DNA of 39,525 nt from Verrucomicrobiota bacterium (lineage in GTDB: Bacteria; Verrucomicrobiota; Verrucomicrobiia; Limisphaerales; SIBE01), in NCBI GenBank assembly GCA_016871535.1, contig VHCZ01000027.1:1-39525 (forward strand), read 5' to 3'. The notes beneath the pieces are model-generated. The model saw only the letters and a list, made by a program, of their open reading frames with translations, had not been told where the DNA came from and did no database searches. Within the stretch, counting starts at the first letter, position 1. Each line of letters begins with the position of its first letter. Both the position numbers and the translations under genes were made by a program. This document shows positions 1-8,649 of the stretch, piece by piece.

Positions 1-422
1 ATTTGCAGGTGCCTTACGTTCCGGGGGCGGGGGAACTGGCGGTCTTTTGCGGGGCGATGATTGGAGCCGGTCTGGGATTCTTGTGGTTCAACTGCCACCC
101 CGCGCAGATGTTCATGGGCGATACCGGTTCGCTGGCCCTCGGCGGTGCCTTGGGCATTCTTGCCGTGTTGATTCATCAACCGTTTGTGCTGTTGATCGCC
201 GGCGGAGTCTTTGTCCTCGAAGCGGCCTCCGTCGTTTGCCAGACGGGTTATTTCAAATACACGAAGCGGAAGTATGGCGCCGGCCGCCGCATTTTTTTGA
301 TGGCGCCGCTGCATCACCATTTCGAGAAGAAAGGCTGGTACGAATCGCAAGTCGTGACCCGATTCTACATCCTCTGCGTGCTCTGTGCCGTGGTCGCGTT
401 GAGCACCTTGAAACTCCGTTAA
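1..422 (+). CDS. mraY: MraY, phospho-MurNAc-pentapeptide transferase (3' end, partial)
   Basis: C-terminal ~139 residues of the integral membrane enzyme that transfers phospho-MurNAc-pentapeptide from UDP to undecaprenyl phosphate, giving lipid I. The reading frame is already open at the window edge, so the start lies upstream. Seen: the cytoplasmic-loop motif [19 protein letters not shown], which carries one of the conserved catalytic Asp residues (MGDTGS), hydrophobic segments on both sides, and the family hallmark [13 protein letters not shown] followed by a last membrane segment. The stop is 11 nt before the proposed GTG start of murD, as expected in a dcw operon. Confidence 0.96.
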   Translation, partial: LQVPYVPGAGELAVFCGAMIGAGLGFLWFNCHPAQMFMGDTGSLALGGALGILAVLIHQPFVLLIAGGVFVLEAASVVCQTGYFKYTKRKYGAGRRIFLMAPLHHHFEKKGWYESQVVTRFYILCVLCAVVALSTLKLR

Positions 423-433
423 CCCTAAGTACT

Positions 434-1948
434 GTGCTTGCTCTGAACGATAAACGCGTCCTGGTCGTTGGCCTGGGCATCAGCGGACGCGCCGCGGCGC
501 GATTGTTGCGCCAGGGCGGCGCGCAGGTGGCGGCGCTGGATGGGGTGGATTCCGGCGCGTTGCGGACCGAGGCGGAAGCGTTGCAGCGCCTGGGCGTGGA
601 GGTTTTCCTGGGATGCAAACGAGTTCCGTCCGGAATGTTCGATCTGGCCGTAACCAGTCCGGGTGTTCCTGCGGAATCGAACCTGATGCGCGAGATTCGG
701 CAGCGGAACATCCCGGTGATTGGCGAGTTGGAACTGGGCTGCCAGCACGCGCTTTGTCTGAACATCGCGATCACCGGCACGAACGGCAAAACCACCACGA
801 CCGAACTGGTCGAGCGTCTCCTGACGCATTGCCACCGCAAGACGCTCGCGGCGGGCAACATTGGCCGGCCCGTTTGCGAGGTGATCGAGCAAACTCGCGA
901 TCTGGATTTTCTGACATTGGAAGTCAGCTCCTTTCAACTGGAGACGATTCAGTATTTCCGCCCGGCGGTGGCCGTGCTCTTGAACATTACTCCGGACCAT
1001 CTGGATCGATACGCTTCCCTGGCAGACTATGCGCGCGCGAAAGCTCGGTTGTTCCAGAATCAACAGGCGTTTGACTGGGCCATCATCCAGACCGAAGCCC
1101 TGGCTTACATTCGATCCCTCGGAATGACGGTCCCATCCAAAATCGTCACCTTCAGCGCGAACAACCGGCGCGCGGACCTTTACCTGGACCGGGGGTTGTT
1201 GATCAGCCGATTGCCCGACTGGGCGGGTCCGTTGCTGGACATGGAGGAATGCCGGATTCGCGGCCCTCACAACGCGGAAAACTTGATGGCGGCCCTGGCG
1301 GTGGGCCGGGTGTTGCGGCTGCCGCTGGAACAAATGAAGGAAGCCCTGCGGAATTACGCGCCCGCTCCGCACCGGTGCGAGATCGTGGCCGAGATCAACC
1401 AGGTGCGGTTTGTCAACGACTCGAAGGCCACCAATCTGGACGCGCTCCAGAAAGCGCTGCTGGCGATGCCAGGCCCGCGTTCCGGCGACGCGAACGTGCT
1501 TCTGATTGCCGGCGGCAAAGACAAAGGGCTGGCTTACCACGACATCGGACCACTGCTGGCCCAGCGCGTGAAACACGCGTTTTTGCTGGGAGAAACCCGG
1601 GAAAAAATTCGCGCGGCGTGGAGTCTTTTTACTCCTTGCACCCTGGTGGAATCGTTGTTAGAAGCAGTTTCCAGAGCATTTGAGTGTGCACAATCAGGCG
1701 ACGTCGTACTGCTCTCACCCGCCTGTTCGAGCTTCGATATGTTTCAGAGCTACGCACATCGGGGGGAAGTGTTTCGCCAGGCGGTGGAGCAGGTCGCCCG
1801 ATCCTTGAATCAAAATGCCGTCAGTGGCAATACTACTGCTGGTAGCACCGTTGCGAACAGCGGTTCAGTCGCAAACGAGAACGACGCCCAAACCATTTCG
1901 CCACGAAGTTTCTCGAAGGAAAACTTCGCTGCGAATCATTCTTCGTGA
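434..1948 (+). CDS. murD: MurD, UDP-MurNAc-L-alanine:D-glutamate ligase
   Basis: Cytoplasmic Mur ligase adding D-Glu to UDP-MurNAc-L-Ala with ATP. No ATG is available near the N-terminus. GTG at 434 gives MLALNDKRVLVVGLGISG, a normal MurD beginning with its Rossmann-like UDP-binding domain. The frame is open further upstream, but that part overlaps mraY and is not MurD-like. Motifs seen: ATP P-loop GTNGKTTTT (~residues 115-123), LEVSSFQLE, LNITPDHLDRY, the C-terminal-domain motif NDSKATNLDA, LLIAGGKDKG and LSPACSSFDMFQSYAHRG. Recognisable MurD ends near nt 1812. About 45 further residues form a Ser/Asn/Thr-rich low-complexity tail, making 504 aa against ~450 usual. Confidence 0.96.
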   Translation: MLALNDKRVLVVGLGISGRAAARLLRQGGAQVAALDGVDSGALRTEAEALQRLGVEVFLGCKRVPSGMFDLAVTSPGVPAESNLMREIRQRNIPVIGELELGCQHALCLNIAITGTNGKTTTTELVERLLTHCHRKTLAAGNIGRPVCEVIEQTRDLDFLTLEVSSFQLETIQYFRPAVAVLLNITPDHLDRYASLADYARAKARLFQNQQAFDWAIIQTEALAYIRSLGMTVPSKIVTFSANNRRADLYLDRGLLISRLPDWAGPLLDMEECRIRGPHNAENLMAALAVGRVLRLPLEQMKEALRNYAPAPHRCEIVAEINQVRFVNDSKATNLDALQKALLAMPGPRSGDANVLLIAGGKDKGLAYHDIGPLLAQRVKHAFLLGETREKIRAAWSLFTPCTLVESLLEAVSRAFECAQSGDVVLLSPACSSFDMFQSYAHRGEVFRQAVEQVARSLNQNAVSGNTTAGSTVANSGSVANENDAQTISPRSFSKENFAANHSS

Positions 1949-1984
1949 AATCCTCATTCAACCCACGATAATCGCCATAAGTCC

Positions 1985-2812
1985 ATGAATACTCCCAGCC
2001 CGTTAATCCCCCAGGGATCGTTGCAGCAGCACAAGTCTCAGGGCAAATCCACGGTCCGCATTGCCGTCTTCACCATCATCGCTCTGCACGCCTTTATCTT
2101 CACCGGCCTGCTCATGCAATCCGGCTGCCGACCGGACGCGGATAAGACCGCGGGCGCCAAGCCGCCCGGAACGCTCACCGCTACGAATGACGAAGTGCCA
2201 AAGCTCGATTCCGGCTTTTACACCAGCTCGCGCGACCTTCCTTCCACGAATCTTCCCCCGCAGACGAACGTCTTCGTTCCGACTGATCTCGCTCACGCCA
2301 CGTCGGCGCCGCCTCCGGCTTTGACGACGACGGCCCCGCCTCTGGTTGCCGAGACTCAGGCTCAGGCGAAGGAATACACGATCGTGAAGGGCGACACGCT
2401 TGGCAAGATCGCCACGGCGCACGGCGTCACCGTCGCCGCTATCAACAAAGCGAACGAAGGGCTGGAACCGACGCGGCTTCGCATCGGCCAGAAGATCATG
2501 ATCCCGGCACCGGCCGCTCCGGCGGCAAGCACGACGGGTGGTTTAGGCGTCGCCGAACCGGCGGATGGCACCTCGACGGTTTACGTGGTCAAAGCGGGTG
2601 ACACATTGGCCAAAATCGCGAAGGAGTATAAGACCACCATCAAAGCGATCAAGGCGGCCAACAACATGAAGACGGACCGTTTGTTGGTGGGAAAGAAACT
2701 CAAACTGCCTGCGCCGCAAAAGGCCGGTGGCGCTTCGGCCGGAGCCACCAATCCCAGTTCCACTCTGATGGCCTCTCCGACCAGCGCGCCCTTGTCGAAG
2801 CCGAGACAGTAG
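1985..2812 (+). CDS. LysM-domain cell-wall-binding protein
   Basis: 275-aa envelope protein. Residues ~24-46 form one hydrophobic segment ending in QSGC. This could be an uncleaved anchor or an atypical lipobox, since the residue at -3 is Gln rather than Leu. A Pro/Thr/Ala-rich linker leads to two LysM repeats (about 128-175 and 198-245), each with the YTIVKGDTLGKIA / YVVKAGDTLAKIA start and a final IGQKIMIPAP / VGKKLKLPAP. LysM modules bind GlcNAc-containing glycan, so binding to septal or sacculus peptidoglycan is likely; no catalytic domain is visible. It sits between murD and ftsW, 5 nt before the ftsW ATG, which suggests co-expression and a role in wall synthesis or division. Confidence 0.88.
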   Translation: MNTPSPLIPQGSLQQHKSQGKSTVRIAVFTIIALHAFIFTGLLMQSGCRPDADKTAGAKPPGTLTATNDEVPKLDSGFYTSSRDLPSTNLPPQTNVFVPTDLAHATSAPPPALTTTAPPLVAETQAQAKEYTIVKGDTLGKIATAHGVTVAAINKANEGLEPTRLRIGQKIMIPAPAAPAASTTGGLGVAEPADGTSTVYVVKAGDTLAKIAKEYKTTIKAIKAANNMKTDRLLVGKKLKLPAPQKAGGASAGATNPSSTLMASPTSAPLSKPRQ

Positions 2813-2817
2813 CCGGG

Positions 2818-3948
2818 ATGAAAACCGCGGCGACCTTATTCGTGGTTTGTGTGGGCGCGCTCTTGTCGCTGGGTCTCGTCATCCTCTACAGCGCCGGCAT
2901 GAATCACGGCGGCGCGCGCTATTTGCTCATGCAACTGGTCTGGTGCGGCATCGGGTTGATGGCCTGCGCGGTCGCGGCCTGGATGGACTATCGCCGGCTC
3001 AAGAAGATTGCCTGGCTGTTGCTGGCGGCGGCCATCGTGATCCTCGGTCTGGTTTTGGTTCCCGGCATCGGCGTGCAAATCAAAGGCGCCCGGCGCTGGT
3101 TCGATTTGGGTTTCGCGAAATTCCAGCCTTCCGAAGCCGCCAAACTCGCGCTCATTATCGCGATCGCTCATTACGCGGACCGCAACCAGCACCTCATGGG
3201 GACGTTCAAACGCGGGTTGCTCCTGCCGGGGCTGCTCATCAGCGTCGTGCTGGCGCTTGTCTTTGTCGAACCCGACCGCGGCACGACCGTGCTTCTGGCC
3301 GCGACCACCGGCGTGATGTTGCTGATTGCGGGGGTTCGCTGGATGTATTTGGTTCCGCCAGTCGGCGCGGCGGTTTGCGGGCTGGCTTATTCACTCTGGC
3401 ACGATCCGGTCCGACTCGGCCGAATCTTAAGCTGGCTTCATCCGGAAGCGCACAAGGAAGGCGTCGGTTTCCAGGCCTGGCAAGCGCGGCTGGCGCTGGG
3501 CACCGGAGGATGGACTGGGTTGGGTTTAGGAAATGGACGACAGAAGCTCGGATTCGTTCCCGAACATGAAACGGACTTCATTCTGTCTGTCATTGGCGAA
3601 GAACTCGGCGCCGTGGCGACGCTGAGCATTGTCGTACTTTTCATCGTGCTCGTCCTTTGCGGGGTGTACATCGCCTGGAATTCGCGGGACTCCTTCGGAA
3701 TGCTGCTCGGCTCCGGGATTGTTTTTCTGATCGGATTCCAGGCGTTGATCAACATCGGCGTGGTGACCGGAGTTTTTCCGAACAAAGGGCTGCCCCTGCC
3801 GTTCATCAGTTACGGCGGGTCGAATCTGTTGCTCATGCTCACTTGCGTGGGCCTGATCATGAGCATCGCACGCCACGTGCGAGACCCGGTCGCCGTCGAA
3901 TCGGAACGTTACTCGTCGAAAGAAATCTTCGCCCCTCAGACGCCTTGA
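2818..3948 (+). CDS. ftsW: FtsW, SEDS-family septal peptidoglycan polymerase
   Basis: 376-aa polytopic membrane protein of the SEDS family (FtsW/RodA/SpoVE), the glycosyltransferase that polymerises lipid II at the septum with a partner class B PBP. Hallmarks seen: RRWFDLGFAKFQPSEAAKLA, FVEPDRGTTVLLAATTG (conserved Asp in the E-P-D-x-G motif), LGLGNGRQKLGFVPEHETDF, FSVIGEELG-like IGEELG, and the C-terminal VFPNKGLPLPFISYGGSN. About ten membrane segments can be drawn. The position within dcw favours FtsW over RodA. The ATG follows the LysM-protein stop by 5 nt, and the TGA overlaps the ATG of murG. Confidence 0.95.
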   Translation: MKTAATLFVVCVGALLSLGLVILYSAGMNHGGARYLLMQLVWCGIGLMACAVAAWMDYRRLKKIAWLLLAAAIVILGLVLVPGIGVQIKGARRWFDLGFAKFQPSEAAKLALIIAIAHYADRNQHLMGTFKRGLLLPGLLISVVLALVFVEPDRGTTVLLAATTGVMLLIAGVRWMYLVPPVGAAVCGLAYSLWHDPVRLGRILSWLHPEAHKEGVGFQAWQARLALGTGGWTGLGLGNGRQKLGFVPEHETDFILSVIGEELGAVATLSIVVLFIVLVLCGVYIAWNSRDSFGMLLGSGIVFLIGFQALINIGVVTGVFPNKGLPLPFISYGGSNLLLMLTCVGLIMSIARHVRDPVAVESERYSSKEIFAPQTP

Positions 3949-5156
3949 TGCGAATGCCAGAGCCAATCCCGTCCGTTGTCATCGCGTGTGGCGGAACAGG
4001 AGGACATTTGTTCCCGGGAATGGCCGTCGCCGAGGCGCTGCACCAGCGGTCGTGTCCCGTGACCTTGCTGGTTTCCGCCAAAGAGGTGGATCAACTGGCC
4101 GTCCAGGCCGCGCCCGAATTCGCCATCGAAACGTTGCCTGCCGTGGCGCTGCAAAATGGCGCGGGGCTCGCGTTTGTCCGCGGGTTCTGGAAGTCCTTTC
4201 GCCTGTGCTCGAAGCTTTTCGCGCGGCGACGCCCGCAAGCGGTGCTGGCCATGGGTGGTTTCACCAGCGCGCCGCCTATTCTGGCGGGCCGGTTCCGAGG
4301 CGCGGCGACGTTCCTGCACGAATCCAATGCCGTTCCCGGCCGGGCCAACCGCTGGCTCTCTTTTGTCGTGGACGAAGCATTCGTCGGGTTTTCGTCTTCG
4401 GCGCGGAGACTTTTCACGCAAGCCGTCCGAATCACGGGAACGCCCGTCCGCCCACAATTCAAACCCGCCGATGCCGGCGCGTGCCGCGTCGCGCTCGGCC
4501 TGGATCCGAACCGGCCCGTCCTGCTAATCATGGGCGGCAGCCAGGGTGCGCGCCGCATCAACGAGTTGGTGACGCAGTCGCTGGCGCAGATCGGGACTCG
4601 GGCGCCGCAACTGCAGTTCATTCATCTCACGGGCAGTTCCGACCAGGCGAGAGTGGCGGCGGCCTACCGGGCCAGCGGCCGGCGCGCTCTGGTGCGCGCG
4701 TTCTTGACCGAAATGGAACTGGCCTTGGGGGCCGCGACGCTGGCGATTGGACGCGCCGGCGCCTCTTCGTTGTCCGAACTGGCCGCGATGCGGTTGCCCA
4801 CGATCTTGATCCCTTACCCCTCCGCGGCGGACGACCATCAATTTCATAATGCGCGGGCTTACGTTGAGACGGGCGCAGCCGTGCATCTCGCCGAATCGAC
4901 GGTCAATCCCGAAATCCTGAGCCGCCACGTTCTGGAGTTGGTTGAGAACACTTCCGCGCGAGGCGAGATGAGCCGCGCGCTCGAACGATGGTTTTACCCT
5001 CACGCCGCGGAAGAAATCGCCGGGCGCATTTTGGAAATGATCAACTTTCCCGGAATCAGCGAGCGGGAAACGCAACCTTTGCCCGAAGCGATCGGTAAGA
5101 GTTCGGCCGCTCTCGACCGGAATGACGAAAACAGACTCGCATTCGCAGTGAAATGA
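3948..5156 (+). CDS. murG: MurG, lipid II synthase (GlcNAc transferase)
   Basis: Peripheral membrane GT28 glycosyltransferase adding GlcNAc to lipid I. ATG 3948 overlaps the ftsW TGA in a TGATG junction; ATG 3954, two codons on, is an alternative. Seen: N-terminal glycine-rich loop GGTGGHLFPGMAVAE (~residues 15-28), MGGFTSAPP, HESNAVPGRANRWLS, second glycine-rich loop MGGSQGARRIN (~194-204), GRAGASSLSELAAMRLP and the donor-binding IPYPSAADDHQFHNA. At 402 aa it is longer than the usual ~355; the last ~35 residues form a poorly conserved polar tail. Its TGA overlaps the murC ATG by 4 nt. Confidence 0.96.
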   Translation: MRMPEPIPSVVIACGGTGGHLFPGMAVAEALHQRSCPVTLLVSAKEVDQLAVQAAPEFAIETLPAVALQNGAGLAFVRGFWKSFRLCSKLFARRRPQAVLAMGGFTSAPPILAGRFRGAATFLHESNAVPGRANRWLSFVVDEAFVGFSSSARRLFTQAVRITGTPVRPQFKPADAGACRVALGLDPNRPVLLIMGGSQGARRINELVTQSLAQIGTRAPQLQFIHLTGSSDQARVAAAYRASGRRALVRAFLTEMELALGAATLAIGRAGASSLSELAAMRLPTILIPYPSAADDHQFHNARAYVETGAAVHLAESTVNPEILSRHVLELVENTSARGEMSRALERWFYPHAAEEIAGRILEMINFPGISERETQPLPEAIGKSSAALDRNDENRLAFAVK

Positions 5157-7735
5157 AATCCCTGACGCCAGCCGAAGTGGACGCGCTTCTGAAGACGCAG
5201 GCCTCCGGCGCGACGGTTTATCTGGTGGGCGCCGCGGGTTGCGGCATGAGCGGCCTGGGGCACCTTTTCCTGGACCTGGGCTGCAAGGTGGCCGGATCGG
5301 ATCTCGTCGAAAACGAGGCGACTCGCCAATTGCAGAAGCGCGGCGCCGCAGTTCAGAGCACTCACTCCGCGGACTGCCTCAAGGCGGCGTGCCCTTTCCT
5401 GGTTGTCCATTCTTCGGCCATTCCGGACGACAATCCGGAATTGCTGTCTGCGCGAGATCTCCGGGTTCCGGTGGCGCGGCGTGGCGCGGTCCTTGCGGCG
5501 CTGCTGCGCAGGCAGCGCGGGATTTGCATTGCGGGCATGCACGGCAAGACGACGACTTCGGCGCTGGCGGCGCATGCGTTGGAGCAACTGGGAGCCGCAC
5601 CGAGTTATGCGATTGGAGCGGAAGTTCCTCAACTGGCGCCGCACGCGCGATTCGTGAACGCAACGCTTCAGGAAGAGGGCCAAGGTTTTCGAACCGTGCG
5701 TACGGCCCATGAACCGGTAAGGACGCGTTCCACCGCGTCCCAGAAATTGTCTTTCCGATCGCAGAGTAAAGTCAGGGACGGAGTGGAATCCGTCCCTACC
5801 AGATTCAGGGGAAGTCCGGACTCTGCGCCGTTTTTTGTCGTGGAAGCGGACGAAAGCGACGGCACGCTGGCTGATTTTCAACCCGAGCATGCCATTCTTC
5901 TCAACCTCGACGCCGAGCACCTGGATCACTTCGCGGATCTCGATGGCGTGTGCGCCGCGTTTCAACAATTCGGCGCTCAGGTCTCCGGCCGATTGATCTA
6001 TTGCGCCGACGACGAACGCCTGGCGCGGTTATTCGCCGGGAAATCAAACGCCCTCTCGTACGGCTTTCATGCCAGGGCGCAATATCGAGTTGAATGCCTG
6101 ACCGACGCGTCACGCCTCACGCCTCACGCCTCACGTCTTACCCCTTTCAAAGTCTTCCACGGCGACGCCCGCCTGGGCGAATTCACGACCGCGTTGCTGG
6201 GCCGGCAAAACGTCTCCAACGCCGTTGCCGTCGTCGCGTTGCTGCACCAACTTCAGTTTCCACCCGACGCCATCGCTCGGGCGATTCGGTCGTTTCGCGG
6301 CGCCACTCGCCGCCAACAGGAGTTGTATCGCGACGAAGGCTGCCGCGTTTTCGACGACTACGGACATCATCCGACCGAGATTCGCGCCACTCTTCGGGCG
6401 CTGAAGGAACTCGCGCCGGCGCGGCTGCTGGTCGCATTCCAGCCGCACCGGTTCAGCCGCACCCAACAGTTGATGGCCGAGTTCGCCGCCTGTTTCGAAG
6501 AGGCAGACCGGCTCTGGCTGACGGAGATCTATCCCGCCAGCGAACCGCCGATTCCCGGCATCGACAGCACGGCGCTGGCCGGGGCGATCCGGCGGCAGGG
6601 ACAGGACGTGGAGCTCGTTCCGACACTCGGCCAACTTCCGGATCAAGTCCGAAACGACATCGCTTTCGGCGATTTGGTGCTTTTTCTCGGCGCCGGTGAC
6701 ATCACCGAGGCGGCGCACGCGCTGGCCGATCAGTTGGAGCAGGCGGCGGCCGGGAGGAGGCAATCGCTGGCATCCGATCTGGCCCGCCGATTGTCGCCGG
6801 CTTCGGTCGTGCGCCACGACGAACCTTTGGCCAAACGCACCACGTTGCGCGTCGGAGGCCGGGCGGATCTCTACGTGGAGCCGGCTTCAGAAGCGGATCT
6901 GGCCGCGGTTCTGCATTTTTGCGCCGAACACGAGCTGTCGTTTTTGATGCTTGGGCGTGGCTCGAACCTGTTGATTCAAGACCGCGGCATTCGCGGCGTG
7001 GTGATTTCCCTGGCGCATCCGCAGTTCTGCCGCATCGAAGTTTGCGGAACCGAATTGGTGTGCGGTGCGGGCGCGAAGCTGAAGGCTGTGGCCGTCGAAG
7101 CCAAACGGCACGGCTTGAGCGGACTGGAATTTCTCGAAGGCATTCCCGGCAGCGTGGGCGGCGCGCTACGCATGAACGCCGGCGCGATGGGCGGGGCGAC
7201 GTTCGAGATGGTGGCATCCGTGCGGTTCATGGATTTCGCGGGCCGCGTTCAGGAACGGAGCGCTGAGGAAATCGAGGTCGAATACCGCGGTTGCCCGCAC
7301 TTCCGGCACCACATCGCCTTGAGCGCGGTGCTGAAAGCCCGGCCCGAAGCTCCGGAAGCGATCGCGGCCAAAATGAATGCCTGCAGCCAGAAACGCTGGA
7401 AATCCCAACCGGCCGCGCCCAGCGCCGGCTGCATGTTCAAGAATCCCGTGTCCATCCCGGCTGGCCGATTGATCGAGGAGCTCGGTTTGAAAGGCACGCG
7501 CGTCGGCGGCGCGGTGATCTCCGGCGTGCATGGAAATTTTATTGTCAACGACGGCGGCGCCACGGCCGAGGACGTGCTCGAGTTGATCGATTTTGTGAAA
7601 CAGAAGGCCCGTTCTGCGCGAAGCATCGAGCTGGAGACCGAAGTGGAAATCATCGGCGAAATCGCGCCGTGCAAAGCAGGGCTTCCGGCGTCCACACCGC
7701 TTGAACGGAACTCCGCGGTCCCGGCGAAGCTATGA
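5153..7735 (+). CDS. murC/murB: MurC-MurB fusion: UDP-MurNAc:L-alanine ligase / UDP-GlcNAc-enolpyruvate reductase
   Basis: 860-aa bifunctional protein. Residues 1-~530 are MurC: VGAAGCGMSGLG, P-loop GMHGKTTTS (~127-135), EADESDG (~229-235), LNLDAEHLDHF, DDYGHHPTEI (~400). Residues ~545-860 are MurB: FAD-binding RVGGRADLYVEP, GRGSNLLIQD, GIPGSVGGALRMNAGAMG, catalytic-loop SAGCMFKNP (Cys where E. coli MurB has Ser229) and ETEVEIIGE. The reaction order is reversed relative to the domain order (MurB makes the MurC substrate). A MurB/MurC fusion is, to my knowledge, described from Verrucomicrobium spinosum. Odd: two in-frame insertions of repeat DNA in MurC, at ~residues 182-219 (REPIN-like element H1) and ~320-328 (heptamer tandem). 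It overlaps murG and ddl by 4 nt each. Confidence 0.95.
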   Translation: MKSLTPAEVDALLKTQASGATVYLVGAAGCGMSGLGHLFLDLGCKVAGSDLVENEATRQLQKRGAAVQSTHSADCLKAACPFLVVHSSAIPDDNPELLSARDLRVPVARRGAVLAALLRRQRGICIAGMHGKTTTSALAAHALEQLGAAPSYAIGAEVPQLAPHARFVNATLQEEGQGFRTVRTAHEPVRTRSTASQKLSFRSQSKVRDGVESVPTRFRGSPDSAPFFVVEADESDGTLADFQPEHAILLNLDAEHLDHFADLDGVCAAFQQFGAQVSGRLIYCADDERLARLFAGKSNALSYGFHARAQYRVECLTDASRLTPHASRLTPFKVFHGDARLGEFTTALLGRQNVSNAVAVVALLHQLQFPPDAIARAIRSFRGATRRQQELYRDEGCRVFDDYGHHPTEIRATLRALKELAPARLLVAFQPHRFSRTQQLMAEFAACFEEADRLWLTEIYPASEPPIPGIDSTALAGAIRRQGQDVELVPTLGQLPDQVRNDIAFGDLVLFLGAGDITEAAHALADQLEQAAAGRRQSLASDLARRLSPASVVRHDEPLAKRTTLRVGGRADLYVEPASEADLAAVLHFCAEHELSFLMLGRGSNLLIQDRGIRGVVISLAHPQFCRIEVCGTELVCGAGAKLKAVAVEAKRHGLSGLEFLEGIPGSVGGALRMNAGAMGGATFEMVASVRFMDFAGRVQERSAEEIEVEYRGCPHFRHHIALSAVLKARPEAPEAIAAKMNACSQKRWKSQPAAPSAGCMFKNPVSIPAGRLIEELGLKGTRVGGAVISGVHGNFIVNDGGATAEDVLELIDFVKQKARSARSIELETEVEIIGEIAPCKAGLPASTPLERNSAVPAKL
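5696..5810 (+). repeat. REPIN-like palindromic repeat H1, inside murC
   Basis: 115 bp almost identical (roughly 8 differences by eye) to the reverse complement of 26976-27090. It consists of two opposed small hairpins: GGACGCG-ttccac-CGCGTCC near 5720-5740 and GGACGGA-gtggaa-TCCGTCC near 5777-5796, bounded by GGTAAGGAC and GTCCCTACC. Weaker outer arms read cccatgaacc / attcaggg. The hexamer loops are reverse complements of each other, while the stem bases differ and still pair. It is read in frame as part of MurC and encodes a peptide ending RDGVESVPT; the same peptide appears wherever this repeat is translated in this window. Confidence 0.88.
6110..6135 (+). repeat. Heptamer tandem repeat (TCACGCC) inside murC
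   Basis: Three and a half consecutive copies of TCACGCC, the last diverging into tcacgtc. Read in frame they give SRLTPHASRLTP, in the loop between the central and C-terminal parts of MurC, where other MurC proteins have a short variable stretch before the N-A-V-A helix region. The 7-bp unit is not a codon multiple; three units (21 bp) add seven residues without a shift. Confidence 0.7.
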
Positions 7736-8649
7736 CATGTCGCCTGCACATCACCGTGATGCTGGGCGGCCCTTCGGCCGAACGCGACGTGTCGTTGCGC
7801 AGCGGCCAGGCTGTGGCATCCGCGCTTCGTTCGCTCGGCCATGCGGTTGCGGAGTTGGATCCGGTCGATCCGCATTGGAAACTTCCCGAAAAAACCGACG
7901 TCGTGTTCCTGGCTTTGCACGGAACGTACGGCGAAGACGGCGCCGTTCAACAGCGGCTCGAGGACTTGGGCGTGCCTTACACGGGCTGCGGCCCCGAAGC
8001 CAGTCGCGTCGCGTTTGACAAAGTCCTGACCAAACAGAGGCTCGTGCAGCTTGGCGTGCCCACGGCGCGTTTTGCCGTGGTCAAGTCGCCGTCGGCCCCC
8101 TGGCCTGGCGCCTGGAAGCCGCCGGTGGTGCTGAAGCCGGTGCGGCAGGGATCCAGCGTGGGGCTTCAGTTCGTCGATCGCACCGACCAATGGCCGGCCG
8201 CGCTGGCCGAGTCGCTGCGCTTCGACTCCGAAGTGCTGCTGGAAGAGCGCATCGACGCGCGCGAGACCACGGTGGGCATCCTGAACGGCCGCGCGCTGCC
8301 GGTCGTCGAAGTCCGGCCCAAACGCGGCGCTTACGATTACCAAAACAAATACACGTCCGGCGCGACGGAATACTTTTGCCCGGCGCCGTTCGACAAGGCC
8401 ACGACCGAAGGGATTCAATCCGCCGGGCTGCGCGCGTTCGATGCCGTCGAAGGCCGGGACTACGGGCGCGTGGATATCATGGTGCGTCCGGACGGCCAGC
8501 CGGTGGTTTTGGAAGTCAATACGCTCCCCGGCATGACGGAAACGAGCTTGTTGCCCAAGGCCGCGGCGGCAGCCGGGATTGGTTACGCGGAGCTATGCCA
8601 GCGGATGATTGATCTAGCCCTGCGGCGCAGCCGCAGTCGCAGTCCTTAA
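7732..8649 (+). CDS. ddl: Ddl, D-alanine--D-alanine ligase
   Basis: 305-aa ATP-grasp ligase making D-Ala-D-Ala for the pentapeptide stem; cytoplasmic. Seen: N-terminal LGGPSAERDVSLRSG with the conserved Glu-Ser/Arg region, LHGTYGEDGAVQ, YTGCGPEASRVAFDKVLTK, the ATP-binding LKPVRQGSSVGL, EVRPKRGAYDYQNKYTSG, GRVDIMV and the metal-binding EVNTLPGMTETSLLP. ATG 7732 overlaps the MurB stop by 4 nt, so it is probably translationally coupled to the fusion. The last residues are an Arg/Ser-rich tail. Confidence 0.96.
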   Translation: MTCRLHITVMLGGPSAERDVSLRSGQAVASALRSLGHAVAELDPVDPHWKLPEKTDVVFLALHGTYGEDGAVQQRLEDLGVPYTGCGPEASRVAFDKVLTKQRLVQLGVPTARFAVVKSPSAPWPGAWKPPVVLKPVRQGSSVGLQFVDRTDQWPAALAESLRFDSEVLLEERIDARETTVGILNGRALPVVEVRPKRGAYDYQNKYTSGATEYFCPAPFDKATTEGIQSAGLRAFDAVEGRDYGRVDIMVRPDGQPVVLEVNTLPGMTETSLLPKAAAAAGIGYAELCQRMIDLALRRSRSRSP

